Assembly: GCA_002600635.1 (NCBI GenBank)
Contig: CP021371.1
Location: 3,289,001-3,353,000, forward strand
Direction: 5' to 3'
Origin: Rhizobium sp. ACO-34A
GTDB lineage: Bacteria > Pseudomonadota > Alphaproteobacteria > Rhizobiales > Rhizobiaceae
DNA: 64,000 nucleotides
This document shows, piece by piece, positions 53,257 to 61,769 of the stretch (its first letter is position 1; every line of letters starts with the position of its first letter). A model generated the notes under the pieces. The model made no database searches. It had not been told where the DNA came from and saw only the letters and a program-made list of their open reading frames with translations. The position numbers and the translations under genes are program-made.

Positions 53257-54273
53257 ATGCATAGCTCTTTGAAACTAAAGGCTCTCGCGCTCTCTTTCGG
53301 CCTCTCTGCTGCGTTTTCGGTGGCCGGTCAGGCTTACGCGCTGGATGAAGTCAGCTACGGCACCAACTGGCTCGCCCAGGCAGAGCATGGCGGTTTCTAC
53401 CAGGCCGTTGCCGATGGCACCTATGAGAAGTACGGCCTGAAGGTCACCATCGTCCAGGGTGGCCCGAATGCAGCCAACCGCGCCCTGCTGATCGCCGGCA
53501 AGGTCGATTTCTACATGGGCAGCCCGCTCGGCGAAATGGACGCCGTCAAGGAAGGCATTCCGCTGGTCGACGTCGCCGCGATCTTCCAGAAGGATCCGCA
53601 GGTTCTTCTCGCTCACCCCGATCAGGGCATTGAAAAGTTCGCAGACCTCGCCAAGCTCGACTCGATCTTCATGGGCAAGGACGGCTACGTCACCTATTTC
53701 GAGTGGATGAAGAAGAACTACGAAGGCTTCAAGGACGAGCAGTACAAGCCCTACACCTTCAACCCGGCTCCTTTCATCGCCGATCCGAAGTCGGCACAGC
53801 AGGGCTACCTGACCTCCGAGCCTTATGAAATCGAAAAGCAGGCCGGCTGGGCTCCGAAGGTCTTCCTTCTCGCAGACAACGGCTTCAACCCCTACTCCAC
53901 GATGATCACCACCAAGACCGATCTCGTCGAAAGCAAGCCGGAACTCGTCCAGCGCTTCGTCGATGCCTCCATCGAGGGCTGGTACAACTACCTCTACGGC
54001 GACAACAAGGCCGCCAACGACCTGATCAAGAAGGACAATCCGGAAATGACGGATGGTCAGATCGCCTTCTCCATCGCCAAGATGAAGGAATACGGCATCG
54101 TTGAATCCGGCGAAGCGCTCGACAAGGGCATCGGCTGCATGACGGACGAGAAGTACAAGGCATTCTTCGACGCCATGGTCCAGATCGGCGTCGAGCCGGC
54201 CGACCTCGACTACAAGAAGTCCTACACCACGCAGTTCGTCTGCAAGAGCGTCGGCGCCTCGCTGAAGAAATAA
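53257..54273 (+). CDS. NMT1/THI5-type ABC transporter substrate-binding protein
   Basis: 338 residues from the ATG at 53257 with AGGGGAAC upstream. A signal peptide ends near residue 28 (QAYA-LDEVSYGTNWLAQAEH). Members of this family bind hydroxymethylpyrimidine, riboflavin, or other small N-heterocycles; shown by GGFYQAVADGTYEKYGLKVT, VTIVQGGPNAANRALLIAGK and QQGYLTSEPYEIEKQAGW. First gene of the transporter operon. A perfect hairpin at 54318-54351 follows, which may keep this protein in excess. Confidence 0.9.
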   Translation: MHSSLKLKALALSFGLSAAFSVAGQAYALDEVSYGTNWLAQAEHGGFYQAVADGTYEKYGLKVTIVQGGPNAANRALLIAGKVDFYMGSPLGEMDAVKEGIPLVDVAAIFQKDPQVLLAHPDQGIEKFADLAKLDSIFMGKDGYVTYFEWMKKNYEGFKDEQYKPYTFNPAPFIADPKSAQQGYLTSEPYEIEKQAGWAPKVFLLADNGFNPYSTMITTKTDLVESKPELVQRFVDASIEGWYNYLYGDNKAANDLIKKDNPEMTDGQIAFSIAKMKEYGIVESGEALDKGIGCMTDEKYKAFFDAMVQIGVEPADLDYKKSYTTQFVCKSVGASLKK

Positions 54274-54317
54274 GTTTCGAACGCTCCCTCGACGGGATGC
54301 GTCGAACGGCAAAAGGT

Positions 54318-54356
54318 GACGAGGGGAACCGGGATTTTCCCTCCCCTCGTCCCGTC
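54318..54356 (+). terminator. Hairpin between binding-protein and ATPase genes
   Basis: GACGAGGGG / CCCCTCGTC, perfect 9-bp stem with 16-nt loop, followed by CCGTCCTTTT. It may be a leaky terminator or an mRNA-stabilising end, giving unequal expression within the operon. Confidence 0.6.
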
Positions 54357-54433
54357 CTTTTAGGACCACCCCTCTCCGTCCGAGGGTAAGGGAGCCAAAG
54401 GCTCCGCCATCCGAGACCTGACAAAGGCCCGCA

Positions 54434-55276
54434 ATGACTGCTTTCGACGCCACGACGGCAACGCCATCCGTTCCTGCCAGCGCCCCACGCGAGCAACGCC
54501 GGCCGCTCGTTGTCATGAACGCGGTCTCGAAGACCTTTTCCAGCGGAACGCTCGCCCTTTCCGATATGTCGCTCACCGTCAACGGCGGCGAGTTCGTGAG
54601 CCTGCTCGGCCCCTCCGGCTGTGGCAAGTCGACGGCGCTCCGCATCATCGCCGGCCTCGGCGATGTGTCGAAGGGCACGATCGACTGGCCGAGCTCGCGC
54701 ATCAATTCCCGGGGCTTGCCGGAAGGCGACATTTCCTTCGTCTTCCAGGAACCGACGCTGATGCCCTGGCAGACCGTGTTCGGCAATGTCTACCTGCCGC
54801 TCAAGCTGCGCGGCATATCCAAGGCAGCGGCCCGCGACGACATCATGGCGGCACTCGCCACCGTCGGCCTCAAGGACTTCGCCGAGGCCTATCCGCGCGA
54901 ACTCTCCGGTGGCATGAAGATGCGCGTCTCCATCGCCCGCGCACTGGTCACCAAGCCCAAGCTGCTGCTGATGGACGAGCCCTTCGCCGCCCTCGACGAA
55001 ATCACCCGCCAGAAGCTCAACGACGACGTGCTGCGTCTCTGGAAAGAGACCGGAATCACCGTCATTTTCGTGACCCATTCGGTCTTCGAAAGCGCCTATC
55101 TTTCCAGCCGCATCGTCGTGATGAAGGCGCGGCCCGGTCGCGTCCATGCCGATTTCCCGCTGAAGACCAGCCTCGAACGCGATGCGCATTACCGCACCTC
55201 CGAGGAATACCGGCAGGCCTGCGAGACTGTTTCCGAAACCCTTCTCGAAGCCATGGGCGGAGAGGACGCGCACTGA
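54434..55276 (+). CDS. ABC transporter ATPase, NitT/TauT type
   Basis: 280 residues. Walker A GPSGCGKSTALRIIAGL, Q-loop FVFQEPTLMPWQ, signature ELSGGMKMRVSIARAL, Walker B KLLLMDEPFAALDE and the switch His in VIFVTHSVFESAYLS. Belongs to the group that serves THI5-type binding proteins. Its TGA overlaps the permease ATG. Confidence 0.92.
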   Translation: MTAFDATTATPSVPASAPREQRRPLVVMNAVSKTFSSGTLALSDMSLTVNGGEFVSLLGPSGCGKSTALRIIAGLGDVSKGTIDWPSSRINSRGLPEGDISFVFQEPTLMPWQTVFGNVYLPLKLRGISKAAARDDIMAALATVGLKDFAEAYPRELSGGMKMRVSIARALVTKPKLLLMDEPFAALDEITRQKLNDDVLRLWKETGITVIFVTHSVFESAYLSSRIVVMKARPGRVHADFPLKTSLERDAHYRTSEEYRQACETVSETLLEAMGGEDAH

Positions 55277-56136
55277 TGTCCGACATGACCGCCAGCTCTT
55301 CCCGCACTTCCGGCACCCCTTCCGTTAAAGCACCCGGCTTTCTTACCCGCCAGGGGGAGACGCTGCTGCGCATCCTCGTGCCCGTCCTCGTCGTCGCGGT
55401 GCTGATCGGCATCTGGCAGATCGGCGTGATGGTCAGCGGCGTGCCGCAATACATCCTGCCAAGCCCAGGCGCTGTCGCCATCTCCCTGTTCAAGGACTGG
55501 GCGATCCTCGCGCCTGCCCTGTGGGTCACCACCCAGATCACCATGGCCTCGCTGGGGCTGGCGCTGATCGGCGGCGTCGGCATCGCCGTCTTCCTCGTCC
55601 AGTCGAAGTGGATCGAAACGGCCTTCTATCCGATCACCGTCATCCTGCAGGTCACCCCGATCGTGGCGATTGCGCCGCTGATCCTGATCTATGCGCCGTC
55701 GACCCAGGTGGCGCTGCTAATCTGTGCCTTCCTCGTCGCCTTCTTCCCGATCCTGTCGAACATGGTTCAGGGCCTGAAGAGCGTCGACCACAACCTGCTG
55801 AACATGTTCGATCTCTACGGCGCTTCCCGCTGGCAGACACTGCTTTATCTGAAGCTGCCGGCCTCGCTGCCCTATTTCATGACAGGTCTGAGGATCGGCG
55901 GCGGTCTGGCGCTGATCGCGGCAGTCGTCGCGGAATTTGCCGCGGGTTCCGCCGGTGCCGGTTCAGGCCTCGCCTTCCGCCTGCTCGAGGCCCAGTATCG
56001 CCTCAACATTCCGCGGCTGTTCGCCGCCCTCTTCCTGCTTTCCTGTCTTGGCGTCGTGATCTTCGCCATCACCTCCTTCATCTCATGGCTGGCACTGCAT
56101 CGCTGGCATGAAAGCAGCCTCAAGCGAGAAAACTGA
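55276..56136 (+). CDS. ABC transporter permease, NitT/TauT type
   Basis: 286 residues with six membrane helices. The coupling EAA-type loop is NMFDLYGASRWQTLLYLKLP; AVVAEFAAGSAGAGSGLAFR follows as usual. Overlaps both neighbours by one base (ATGA), a tightly coupled transporter-enzyme operon. Confidence 0.92.
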   Translation: MSDMTASSSRTSGTPSVKAPGFLTRQGETLLRILVPVLVVAVLIGIWQIGVMVSGVPQYILPSPGAVAISLFKDWAILAPALWVTTQITMASLGLALIGGVGIAVFLVQSKWIETAFYPITVILQVTPIVAIAPLILIYAPSTQVALLICAFLVAFFPILSNMVQGLKSVDHNLLNMFDLYGASRWQTLLYLKLPASLPYFMTGLRIGGGLALIAAVVAEFAAGSAGAGSGLAFRLLEAQYRLNIPRLFAALFLLSCLGVVIFAITSFISWLALHRWHESSLKREN

Positions 56137-57455
56137 TGCCCGCATATCCTCCCCGCTTGCCTGTTGCCGATCGCTTCGTCCTTGCGAACGCCACGCTGCC
56201 AGCCGTTTCCGTCGACGGCTTCAATGCGCCTGCGCGCGAAGGTCTCGTCAGCGCCGATCTGGTGATCGCCAGCGGCAGGATCGAAGCCATACTGCCTGCA
56301 GGCGCGGCACCGGCCGAACTGCCGCAGGCTGATCTCGGCCGAAGCATGGTCTGGCCCTGCTTCGTCGACATGCACACCCACCTCGACAAGGGGCATATCT
56401 GGGAACGCCGGCCGAACCCGACGGGAGACTTTCCCGGCGCCCTCGACGCGGTCCGTACCGACCGTGAGGCCCGCTGGAACGCGGATGACGTCCGCGCCCG
56501 CATGGAGTTCTCACTGAGGACGGCCTATGCCCACGGCACCAGCCTGATCCGTACCCATCTCGACAGTCTCGCGCCCCAGCACCGGATCTCCTTTGAGGTC
56601 TTCGCCGCCCTGCGCGAGGAGTGGAAGGACAGGATCGCCCTACAGGCGGCGGCCCTCTTCCCGCTCGACATGATCACCGACGAGGCCTACTTCCCCGATC
56701 TGATCGACACGATCGTGACCCATGGCGGCCTCATCGGCGGCCTGACCCAGATGTGGCCGGATCTCGATCAGCGCTTGGATCTCTTGTTCCGCGCGGCCTC
56801 CGACAACGGCCTCGATATCGACCTCCATGTCGACGAGACGCAGGACAAGGAAGTCCTCACCCTGAAGGCCATCGCCGAGGCGAAGCTCAGGAACCGTTTC
56901 GAAGGAACCGTTACCGTCGGCCATTGCTGCTCGCTCGCCCGGCAGGACGAGGACGTCGCAAAGCAGACCATCGACAAGGTGGCGGAAGCCGGTATCGCGG
57001 TCGTTTCGCTGCCCATGTGCAACATGTACCTGCAGGACCGGCATCACGGCTTTACCCCGCGTTATCGCGGCGTCACGTTGTTCCACGAACTGGCGGCCGC
57101 CGGTGTCGCGACCGCCGTTTCCTCGGACAACACCCGCGATCCCTTCTACGCCTATGGCGATCTCGATGCCGTCGAGGTCTTCCGCGAAGCGGTCCGCATC
57201 ATTCATCTCGACCATCCGCTGGACAGTTCGGCCCGCGTCGTCACGCGCACGCCGGCCGACATTCTCGGCCGCCCGGACAAGGGCCGCATCGCCGCCGGCT
57301 TTCCAGCCGATCTCGTGCTTTTCAGCGCCCGTAGCTGGAGTGAATTCCTTTCCCGTCCGCAGGCTGACCGCATCGTGATGCGGAATGGCATGGGCATCGA
57401 CCGCAGCCTGCCGGATTATCGCGACCTTGACCCGCTGATGCGTGATCCCGGCTGA
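56136..57455 (+). CDS. Cytosine-deaminase-like metal-dependent amidohydrolase
   Basis: 439 residues. Active-site pattern of the CodA branch: HTHLDKGHIWE (metal His pair), DIDLHVDETQDKE (His and catalytic Glu), VTVGHCCSLA (His) and AVSSDNTRDPFY (Asp). It is cytoplasmic and should deaminate an amino-substituted ring such as cytosine, isocytosine or creatinine. The transporter genes overlap its start, so its substrate is probably what is imported. Compared with E. coli CodA the ring-binding Gln/Trp positions cannot be assigned with certainty here. Confidence 0.85.
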   Translation: MPAYPPRLPVADRFVLANATLPAVSVDGFNAPAREGLVSADLVIASGRIEAILPAGAAPAELPQADLGRSMVWPCFVDMHTHLDKGHIWERRPNPTGDFPGALDAVRTDREARWNADDVRARMEFSLRTAYAHGTSLIRTHLDSLAPQHRISFEVFAALREEWKDRIALQAAALFPLDMITDEAYFPDLIDTIVTHGGLIGGLTQMWPDLDQRLDLLFRAASDNGLDIDLHVDETQDKEVLTLKAIAEAKLRNRFEGTVTVGHCCSLARQDEDVAKQTIDKVAEAGIAVVSLPMCNMYLQDRHHGFTPRYRGVTLFHELAAAGVATAVSSDNTRDPFYAYGDLDAVEVFREAVRIIHLDHPLDSSARVVTRTPADILGRPDKGRIAAGFPADLVLFSARSWSEFLSRPQADRIVMRNGMGIDRSLPDYRDLDPLMRDPG

Positions 57456-57487
57456 GATCATGCAGTTCAAGAATCTGGAGACAAACC

Positions 57488-58894
57488 GTGCCTGACTACC
57501 AGCAGATCAAGAAGGAACTCGAAGGGATAGCCATCGAGGACAACCCGGCCCTCGTGAAGCAGAAGAGCCGCGACTTCTATTGGTATTCGCCAATCCTGAA
57601 GGCGCAGCTCGACAACGTGACCGCTGACCTCATCGTCTCGCCGAAGACGGAAGAGGAAGTGATCCGCACGCTGAAAGTGGCTTACGCCCATGGCGTGCCT
57701 GTCACCCCTCGCGGCGGCGGCACCGGCAATTATGGCCAGGCCATGCCGCTTTCGGGCGGTATCGTGCTGAACCTCCTCAACATGAACAGGATCAAGGAGA
57801 TCCATCCCGGCCGCGTGATTGCCGAACCCGGCGTCATCACCGCCGAACTGGATCGCCAGACCAAGGCGCATTCCGGCCAGGAACTGCGCTTCCATCCTTC
57901 GACCACCGGCACGGCGACGCTTGCCGGCTTCATCGCCGGCGGCTCCGGCGGCGTCGGCTCCATCACCTGGGGCGGCCTGCGCGATCTCGGCAACATCCTG
58001 CGCCTGCGCGTCGTCACCATGGAAGCTGAACCGCGCGTTCTGGAACTGTCCGCCTGGGACCTGCAGAAGGTCAGCCATGCCTACGGCACCAACGGCATCA
58101 TCACCGAAGTCGAGATGCCGCTGGCGCCGGCCTATGACTGGGTCGATGTGGTCATCGGTTACGACGACTACATGGACGCCGTCCGCTTCGCCGACGCGCT
58201 GACCCATCGCAACGGCATCCTGCTCAAGGAAGTGGCCCCGATCTCCGCGCCGATCCCTTACGAATACTTCACCCGCCACAAGCCGTGGCTGAAGGAAGGC
58301 CAGTCCGTCGTCGTGCTGATGGTCGCGCCGCATTCCATGGCACCGCTCGTCGCCTATGCCGAGAAGATGAAGGGCGACATCCGCTTCCGCTCAGACAAGG
58401 TCGAGAGCATGAAGGGCATCCCGCATGCCTATGAACTCGCCTGGAACCACACGACCCTTCGCGCCCTGAAGGTCGACCCGGGCATCACCTATCTGCAGGT
58501 CCAGTATCCCGGTCCCGATCATGTCGAGAAGGTCGGCAAGCTGGTGAAGATCTTCGGCGACGAGGTCATCAGCCATCTCGAATTCATCAAGTTCGACGGC
58601 GCCATCCAGTGCTCCGGCCTTCCGCTGGTCCGTTACACGACGGAAGAGCGGCTCGAGGAGATCATCAGGATCCACGAGGATAACGGCTGCCCGATCTTCA
58701 ACCCGCATCGCTATACGCTGGAAGAAGGCGGCATGAAGCAGACCGACACTGTCCAGCTCGCCTTCAAGAAGGAGACCGATCCGAAAGGCCTCCTGAACCC
58801 TGGCAAGATGATTGCCTGGGACAACCCCGACTTCGACTTCAAGGCCGGCAAGAACTACCTCTTCCCGGGTCTTCAGTCTTTCATGGAGGCCTGA
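57488..58894 (+). CDS. FAD-linked oxidoreductase (FAD_binding_4/GlcD family)
   Basis: 468 residues from the GTG at 57488, with TCTGGAGACAAACC upstream. The PCMH-type FAD domain is at residues ~45-215 (LIVSPKTEEEVIRTLKVAYA, PVTPRGGGTGNYGQAMPLSG, GTATLAGFIAGGSGGVGS). The C-terminal half ends NPHRYTLEEGGMKQTD and DPKGLLNPGKMI. Such enzymes oxidise hydroxy acids or alcohols, or ring compounds. In this operon it would act on the deaminated product; its exact reaction is unknown. Confidence 0.87.
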   Translation: MPDYQQIKKELEGIAIEDNPALVKQKSRDFYWYSPILKAQLDNVTADLIVSPKTEEEVIRTLKVAYAHGVPVTPRGGGTGNYGQAMPLSGGIVLNLLNMNRIKEIHPGRVIAEPGVITAELDRQTKAHSGQELRFHPSTTGTATLAGFIAGGSGGVGSITWGGLRDLGNILRLRVVTMEAEPRVLELSAWDLQKVSHAYGTNGIITEVEMPLAPAYDWVDVVIGYDDYMDAVRFADALTHRNGILLKEVAPISAPIPYEYFTRHKPWLKEGQSVVVLMVAPHSMAPLVAYAEKMKGDIRFRSDKVESMKGIPHAYELAWNHTTLRALKVDPGITYLQVQYPGPDHVEKVGKLVKIFGDEVISHLEFIKFDGAIQCSGLPLVRYTTEERLEEIIRIHEDNGCPIFNPHRYTLEEGGMKQTDTVQLAFKKETDPKGLLNPGKMIAWDNPDFDFKAGKNYLFPGLQSFMEA

Positions 58895-59096
58895 TACCGC
58901 CAAAACCGATAGAACTTCCGAAGGTACTCCCGGCCGGGGCAAGACGATTGCCTCAGGTGCATGGAACAGACCATGGTGATGGCAGGACCGGCTATGGCGG
59001 CGGGCCTCCCATCATCGGGACAAACGGCGCGGAAAAAATTCACTCGACGCCCGGCGAAACCTTTTCGTCGGGCCAAGACATGGAGCTTTCCAGACT

Positions 59097-59678
59097 ATGC
59101 GCGTACTTGTTCTGCATTCTCACCCCCTCGATGAAAGCTACGGCCGGGCACTTTACCGCCAGACCTGCGAGAGCCTGACGAAGGCCGGCCACGACGTCGA
59201 TGGCTGCAATCTCTACGAGGAAGGTTTCGACCCGGTGCTGTCCGCCCATGACCGCCGCGTCTATCACGACTATCCCGAAAACACGGTTCTGGTGAAAAGC
59301 CATGTCGAGCGGCTGAAGGCCGCCGAGGGGCTGGTGATCGTCACCCCCGTCTGGAACTTCGGCTTTCCGGCAATGCTGAAGGGCTATTTCGACCGCGTGT
59401 GGCTCATGGGCGTGTCCTTCGACCTCCAGGACGGCAAACTGACGCCGACGCTTCGGCATATCAGGAAGATGGCCGCCGTCATGACCTATGGCGCCACACA
59501 GTGGCGGGCCTTCGTGGTCGGCAATCCGCCGAAGAAGATCGTCACGCGCGTCCTACGCGCCCAGATCAAGATCGGTGCACCGGTGAAATACCTCGCCCAT
59601 TACGACATGAACAACTGCACGGACGAAACGAGAGCCGCCTTCCTTGCCAAGGTGAAACACCAGATGGAGCGGTTCTGA
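59097..59678 (+). CDS. Flavodoxin-fold NAD(P)H:quinone reductase-like protein
   Basis: 193 residues. FMN-binding start MRVLVLHSHPLDESYGRALY and VTPVWNFGFPAMLKGYFDRV, as in the NQO/MdaB/KefF group. It transfers two electrons from NAD(P)H to a quinone or similar acceptor. It lies 200 bp after the FAD oxidase gene on the same strand, probably as the last member of the cluster; the intervening 58895-59096 shows no gene. Ends in a strong terminator. Confidence 0.87.
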   Translation: MRVLVLHSHPLDESYGRALYRQTCESLTKAGHDVDGCNLYEEGFDPVLSAHDRRVYHDYPENTVLVKSHVERLKAAEGLVIVTPVWNFGFPAMLKGYFDRVWLMGVSFDLQDGKLTPTLRHIRKMAAVMTYGATQWRAFVVGNPPKKIVTRVLRAQIKIGAPVKYLAHYDMNNCTDETRAAFLAKVKHQMERF

Positions 59679-59693
59679 ACCTCTGAATGCAAA

Positions 59694-59721
59694 GGCGGGC
59701 CGGATGTTTTCCCGGCCCGCC
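59694..59721 (+). terminator. Terminator at the end of the catabolic cluster
   Basis: GGCGGGCCGG / CCGGCCCGCC, perfect 10-bp stem with 8-nt loop, 15 bp past the stop and 40 bp before the end of the converging gene. It lacks a long T-tract. Confidence 0.8.
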
Positions 59722-59762
59722 TCCCTCAATTTCCGATCCCCTCTCGTGGCCGTTGGCCCGCG

Positions 59763-60161
59763 TCAGGGAAGTACCTGAACGACCACGTAGCTTTCAGGGT
59801 CGACGATCACCCAATGCTCGTTCACCATCGCATAGGCATAGCTCGGATCTTCCGGAACCGGGGTCAGCACGACATCGGGCGGCAGCGGCTCACCCACGGC
59901 GATCGGCTGCTCAATGATGATCGGCTGCGGCGGCAGCGGCTGTTCCTGAATGTAGGTGACGACCCGCTCCGGCGGGGGATCGATCGCAGTACCGGCCACG
60001 GCACCGACCACACCACCCACGGCCGCGCCTACCGGGCCGCCGACAATCGCGCCGGTAACGGCTCCGCCTGCTGCGCCCGTCAATGCACCTTCCTGCGCGA
60101 AGGCCGGAGCAGATACGGACGCAAGTAGTACCGCAGATACGGCGAGAATCTTCATGGTCAT
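59763..60161 (-). CDS. DUF1236-family exported protein with glycine-zipper segment
   Basis: 132 residues. A signal peptide ends near residue 22 (APAFAQ-EGAL). Residues ~25-60 are a Gly/Ala zipper (GGAVTGAIVGGPVGAAVGGV), a Pro-rich linker follows, and the C-terminal DUF1236 block is YAMVNEHWVIVDPESYVVVQ. Envelope protein of unknown role; family members are widespread in rhizobia. AAAGGA precedes the ATG. An inverted repeat TTAACG-TTTTT-CGTTAA lies upstream at 60259-60275. Confidence 0.82.
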   Translation of the reverse strand: MTMKILAVSAVLLASVSAPAFAQEGALTGAAGGAVTGAIVGGPVGAAVGGVVGAVAGTAIDPPPERVVTYIQEQPLPPQPIIIEQPIAVGEPLPPDVVLTPVPEDPSYAYAMVNEHWVIVDPESYVVVQVLP

Positions 60162-60325
60162 GGCGAGTTCCTTTCGTTTCTGTCATGCCAATGACGAAAC
60201 AATCCGAACCACCGGACTTTGTTCCTGCGATATATTCCCTGCGAAATAGGCAGGGCGCTTAACGTTTTTCGTTAAACGTTGGCCTCAGTGGGAGATTTCG
60301 ACACTGAGGCAGGCCAGAATTTTCC

Positions 60326-60715
60326 TTAAAATACCTTTGCGGCCGTCACTTCGACCTCGACGAGAAAGTCCGCGCGGGTGAACCCGCCGACCACGATCAG
60401 CGTGGAAACCGGCTTGGGCTCCAGCGTGTAGCGGTCGCGCACCGCCATGTAGGCGGCAAAGTCCTCGCGCTTGGTCACGAAGCCGGAAATGCGGATCACG
60501 TCTGCGAAGGTCATGCCGGCTTGATCGAGAATTGCCTTGATCGCCTCGAAGCAGAGTTCCGCCTGACCGGTGACATCGGACGGAATGCTGTCATCGACGC
60601 CAATGCCCAGCTGACCGGATGTCACCAGCAGGCTAGCGCCCGGCGGCACCAGCAGGCCGTGATTGTAGTTGCCGAACGGCGCACGGACAGATGAGGGATT
60701 GAAGACGCGTTTCAT
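60326..60715 (-). CDS. RidA/YjgF-family protein
   Basis: 129 residues. RidA-fold blocks: NYNHGLLVPPGASLLVTSGQ, LGIGVDDSIPSDVTGQAELCF, ISGFVTKREDFAAYMAVRDR, and PKPVSTLIVVGGFTRADFLVEVE with the Arg-type anchor position. RidA proteins hydrolyse reactive enamine/imine intermediates. Only 15 bp after the DMT transporter, hence one operon. The enamine-generating flavin oxidase upstream makes an imine-quenching role plausible. Confidence 0.85.
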   Translation of the reverse strand: MKRVFNPSSVRAPFGNYNHGLLVPPGASLLVTSGQLGIGVDDSIPSDVTGQAELCFEAIKAILDQAGMTFADVIRISGFVTKREDFAAYMAVRDRYTLEPKPVSTLIVVGGFTRADFLVEVEVTAAKVF

Positions 60716-60730
60716 GAGGGTGTTGCTCCT

Positions 60731-61621
60731 TTAAGTCGCGACGACATCGGTCCGGTCGCGCCGGACCTCGTGGAAGATATGACCGAACAACGCCGCAAGC
60801 ACGATGGGGCCGCCGATCATCGTTGCCGCCGAAGGCGTTTCGCCGAGGATCAGCCATACCCACAGCGGCGTCAGCGGCACCTCCAGCGAGGTTAGCAGGC
60901 TGGCATCGGCGGCGGGAACCCGGCGCGAACCTGCCGTATAGAGGATCAGGCCGACCGCATTCTGAACAATACCGAAAACGACGATGAGCCCCATGTCACT
61001 GGCGCTGACCGAAAGAGGTGCAGCGAAGGAGAAGGTCAGCAGTGAACAGAGCCAGGCGGAACCGGCCATCGCCGGCAACATCGGCACGCCGCGATATTTC
61101 CGCATCACGGTTGCCAGAGCGGCAACGGAAATCGTCATGATGGCGGCAAGCACCTTGCCGAACAGCCCCCCGCTTTCGCCGCCGCTATCGGCGAGCATGA
61201 CCAGAACGCCGCAGATCGCGACCGCGCTGGCGATCAGGGTCGCGCGCGTCGCCTTCTCCCCGATCCACAAATAGGCGACACCCGCGGTCACGAAGGGCAC
61301 GGTGGCATAGATCACCATCGCATCGGCAACCGAGGTGTAATACATCGACCCGATGCCGGAGATCATGCTGACGGCGGAAAAGAACATCGCCATGAACGAC
61401 GGCGCGCGCATGCGCTTGAGGATCGTGATCGCGGCACCACGCTCCATGTAGAAGAACAGCATCAGCACGCAACTGCCAGACACGAGGCCACGCCAGAACA
61501 GCATGGTCATCAGATCGGCCGTGATCGTGCGGATGAACAGACCGGACGTCGACCAGGCGAGCGCGGATATCGCGACATACAATACGCCGAGACGATATTG
61601 ACGGGGGTCGTCGAGGGTCAT
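60731..61621 (-). CDS. DMT-superfamily (EamA) transporter
   Basis: 296 residues from the ATG at 61621. Ten helices in two EamA repeats; FIRTITADLMTMLFWRGLVS and AGSRRVPAADASLLTSLEVP are typical. Close in type to the exporter at 42623-43495 (shared LFWRG and PxWVWL patterns), so both belong to one subfamily. Co-transcribed with the ridA-like gene; substrate unknown. Confidence 0.85.
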   Translation of the reverse strand: MTLDDPRQYRLGVLYVAISALAWSTSGLFIRTITADLMTMLFWRGLVSGSCVLMLFFYMERGAAITILKRMRAPSFMAMFFSAVSMISGIGSMYYTSVADAMVIYATVPFVTAGVAYLWIGEKATRATLIASAVAICGVLVMLADSGGESGGLFGKVLAAIMTISVAALATVMRKYRGVPMLPAMAGSAWLCSLLTFSFAAPLSVSASDMGLIVVFGIVQNAVGLILYTAGSRRVPAADASLLTSLEVPLTPLWVWLILGETPSAATMIGGPIVLAALFGHIFHEVRRDRTDVVAT

Positions 61622-61714
61622 GGAAAAACCGGTATGAACGAGAATGGGGCAAGGAGTATCGCGACCGCAAGGTCGCCACAAGCTCAGGCTGCGGCGCTTT
61701 CAGTCGCGGAATGA

Positions 61715-61743
61715 GAAAGGCTCGCTTGGACCGCGAGCCTTTC
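61715..61743 (-). terminator. Terminator of the aldehyde-dehydrogenase gene
   Basis: GAAAGGCTCGC / GCGAGCCTTTC, perfect 11-bp stem with 7-nt loop, 27 bp past the stop of the minus-strand gene, followed by TCATTCC. Confidence 0.8.
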
Positions 61744-61769
61744 GATTTAAGTTCAAGAGGCGCCGGAGT

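Noticed and set aside
60259..60275. TTAACG-TTTTT-CGTTAA as a CtrA box
   Set aside because: The TTAA cores are 9 bp apart instead of 7; it is a symmetric hairpin or operator at best.
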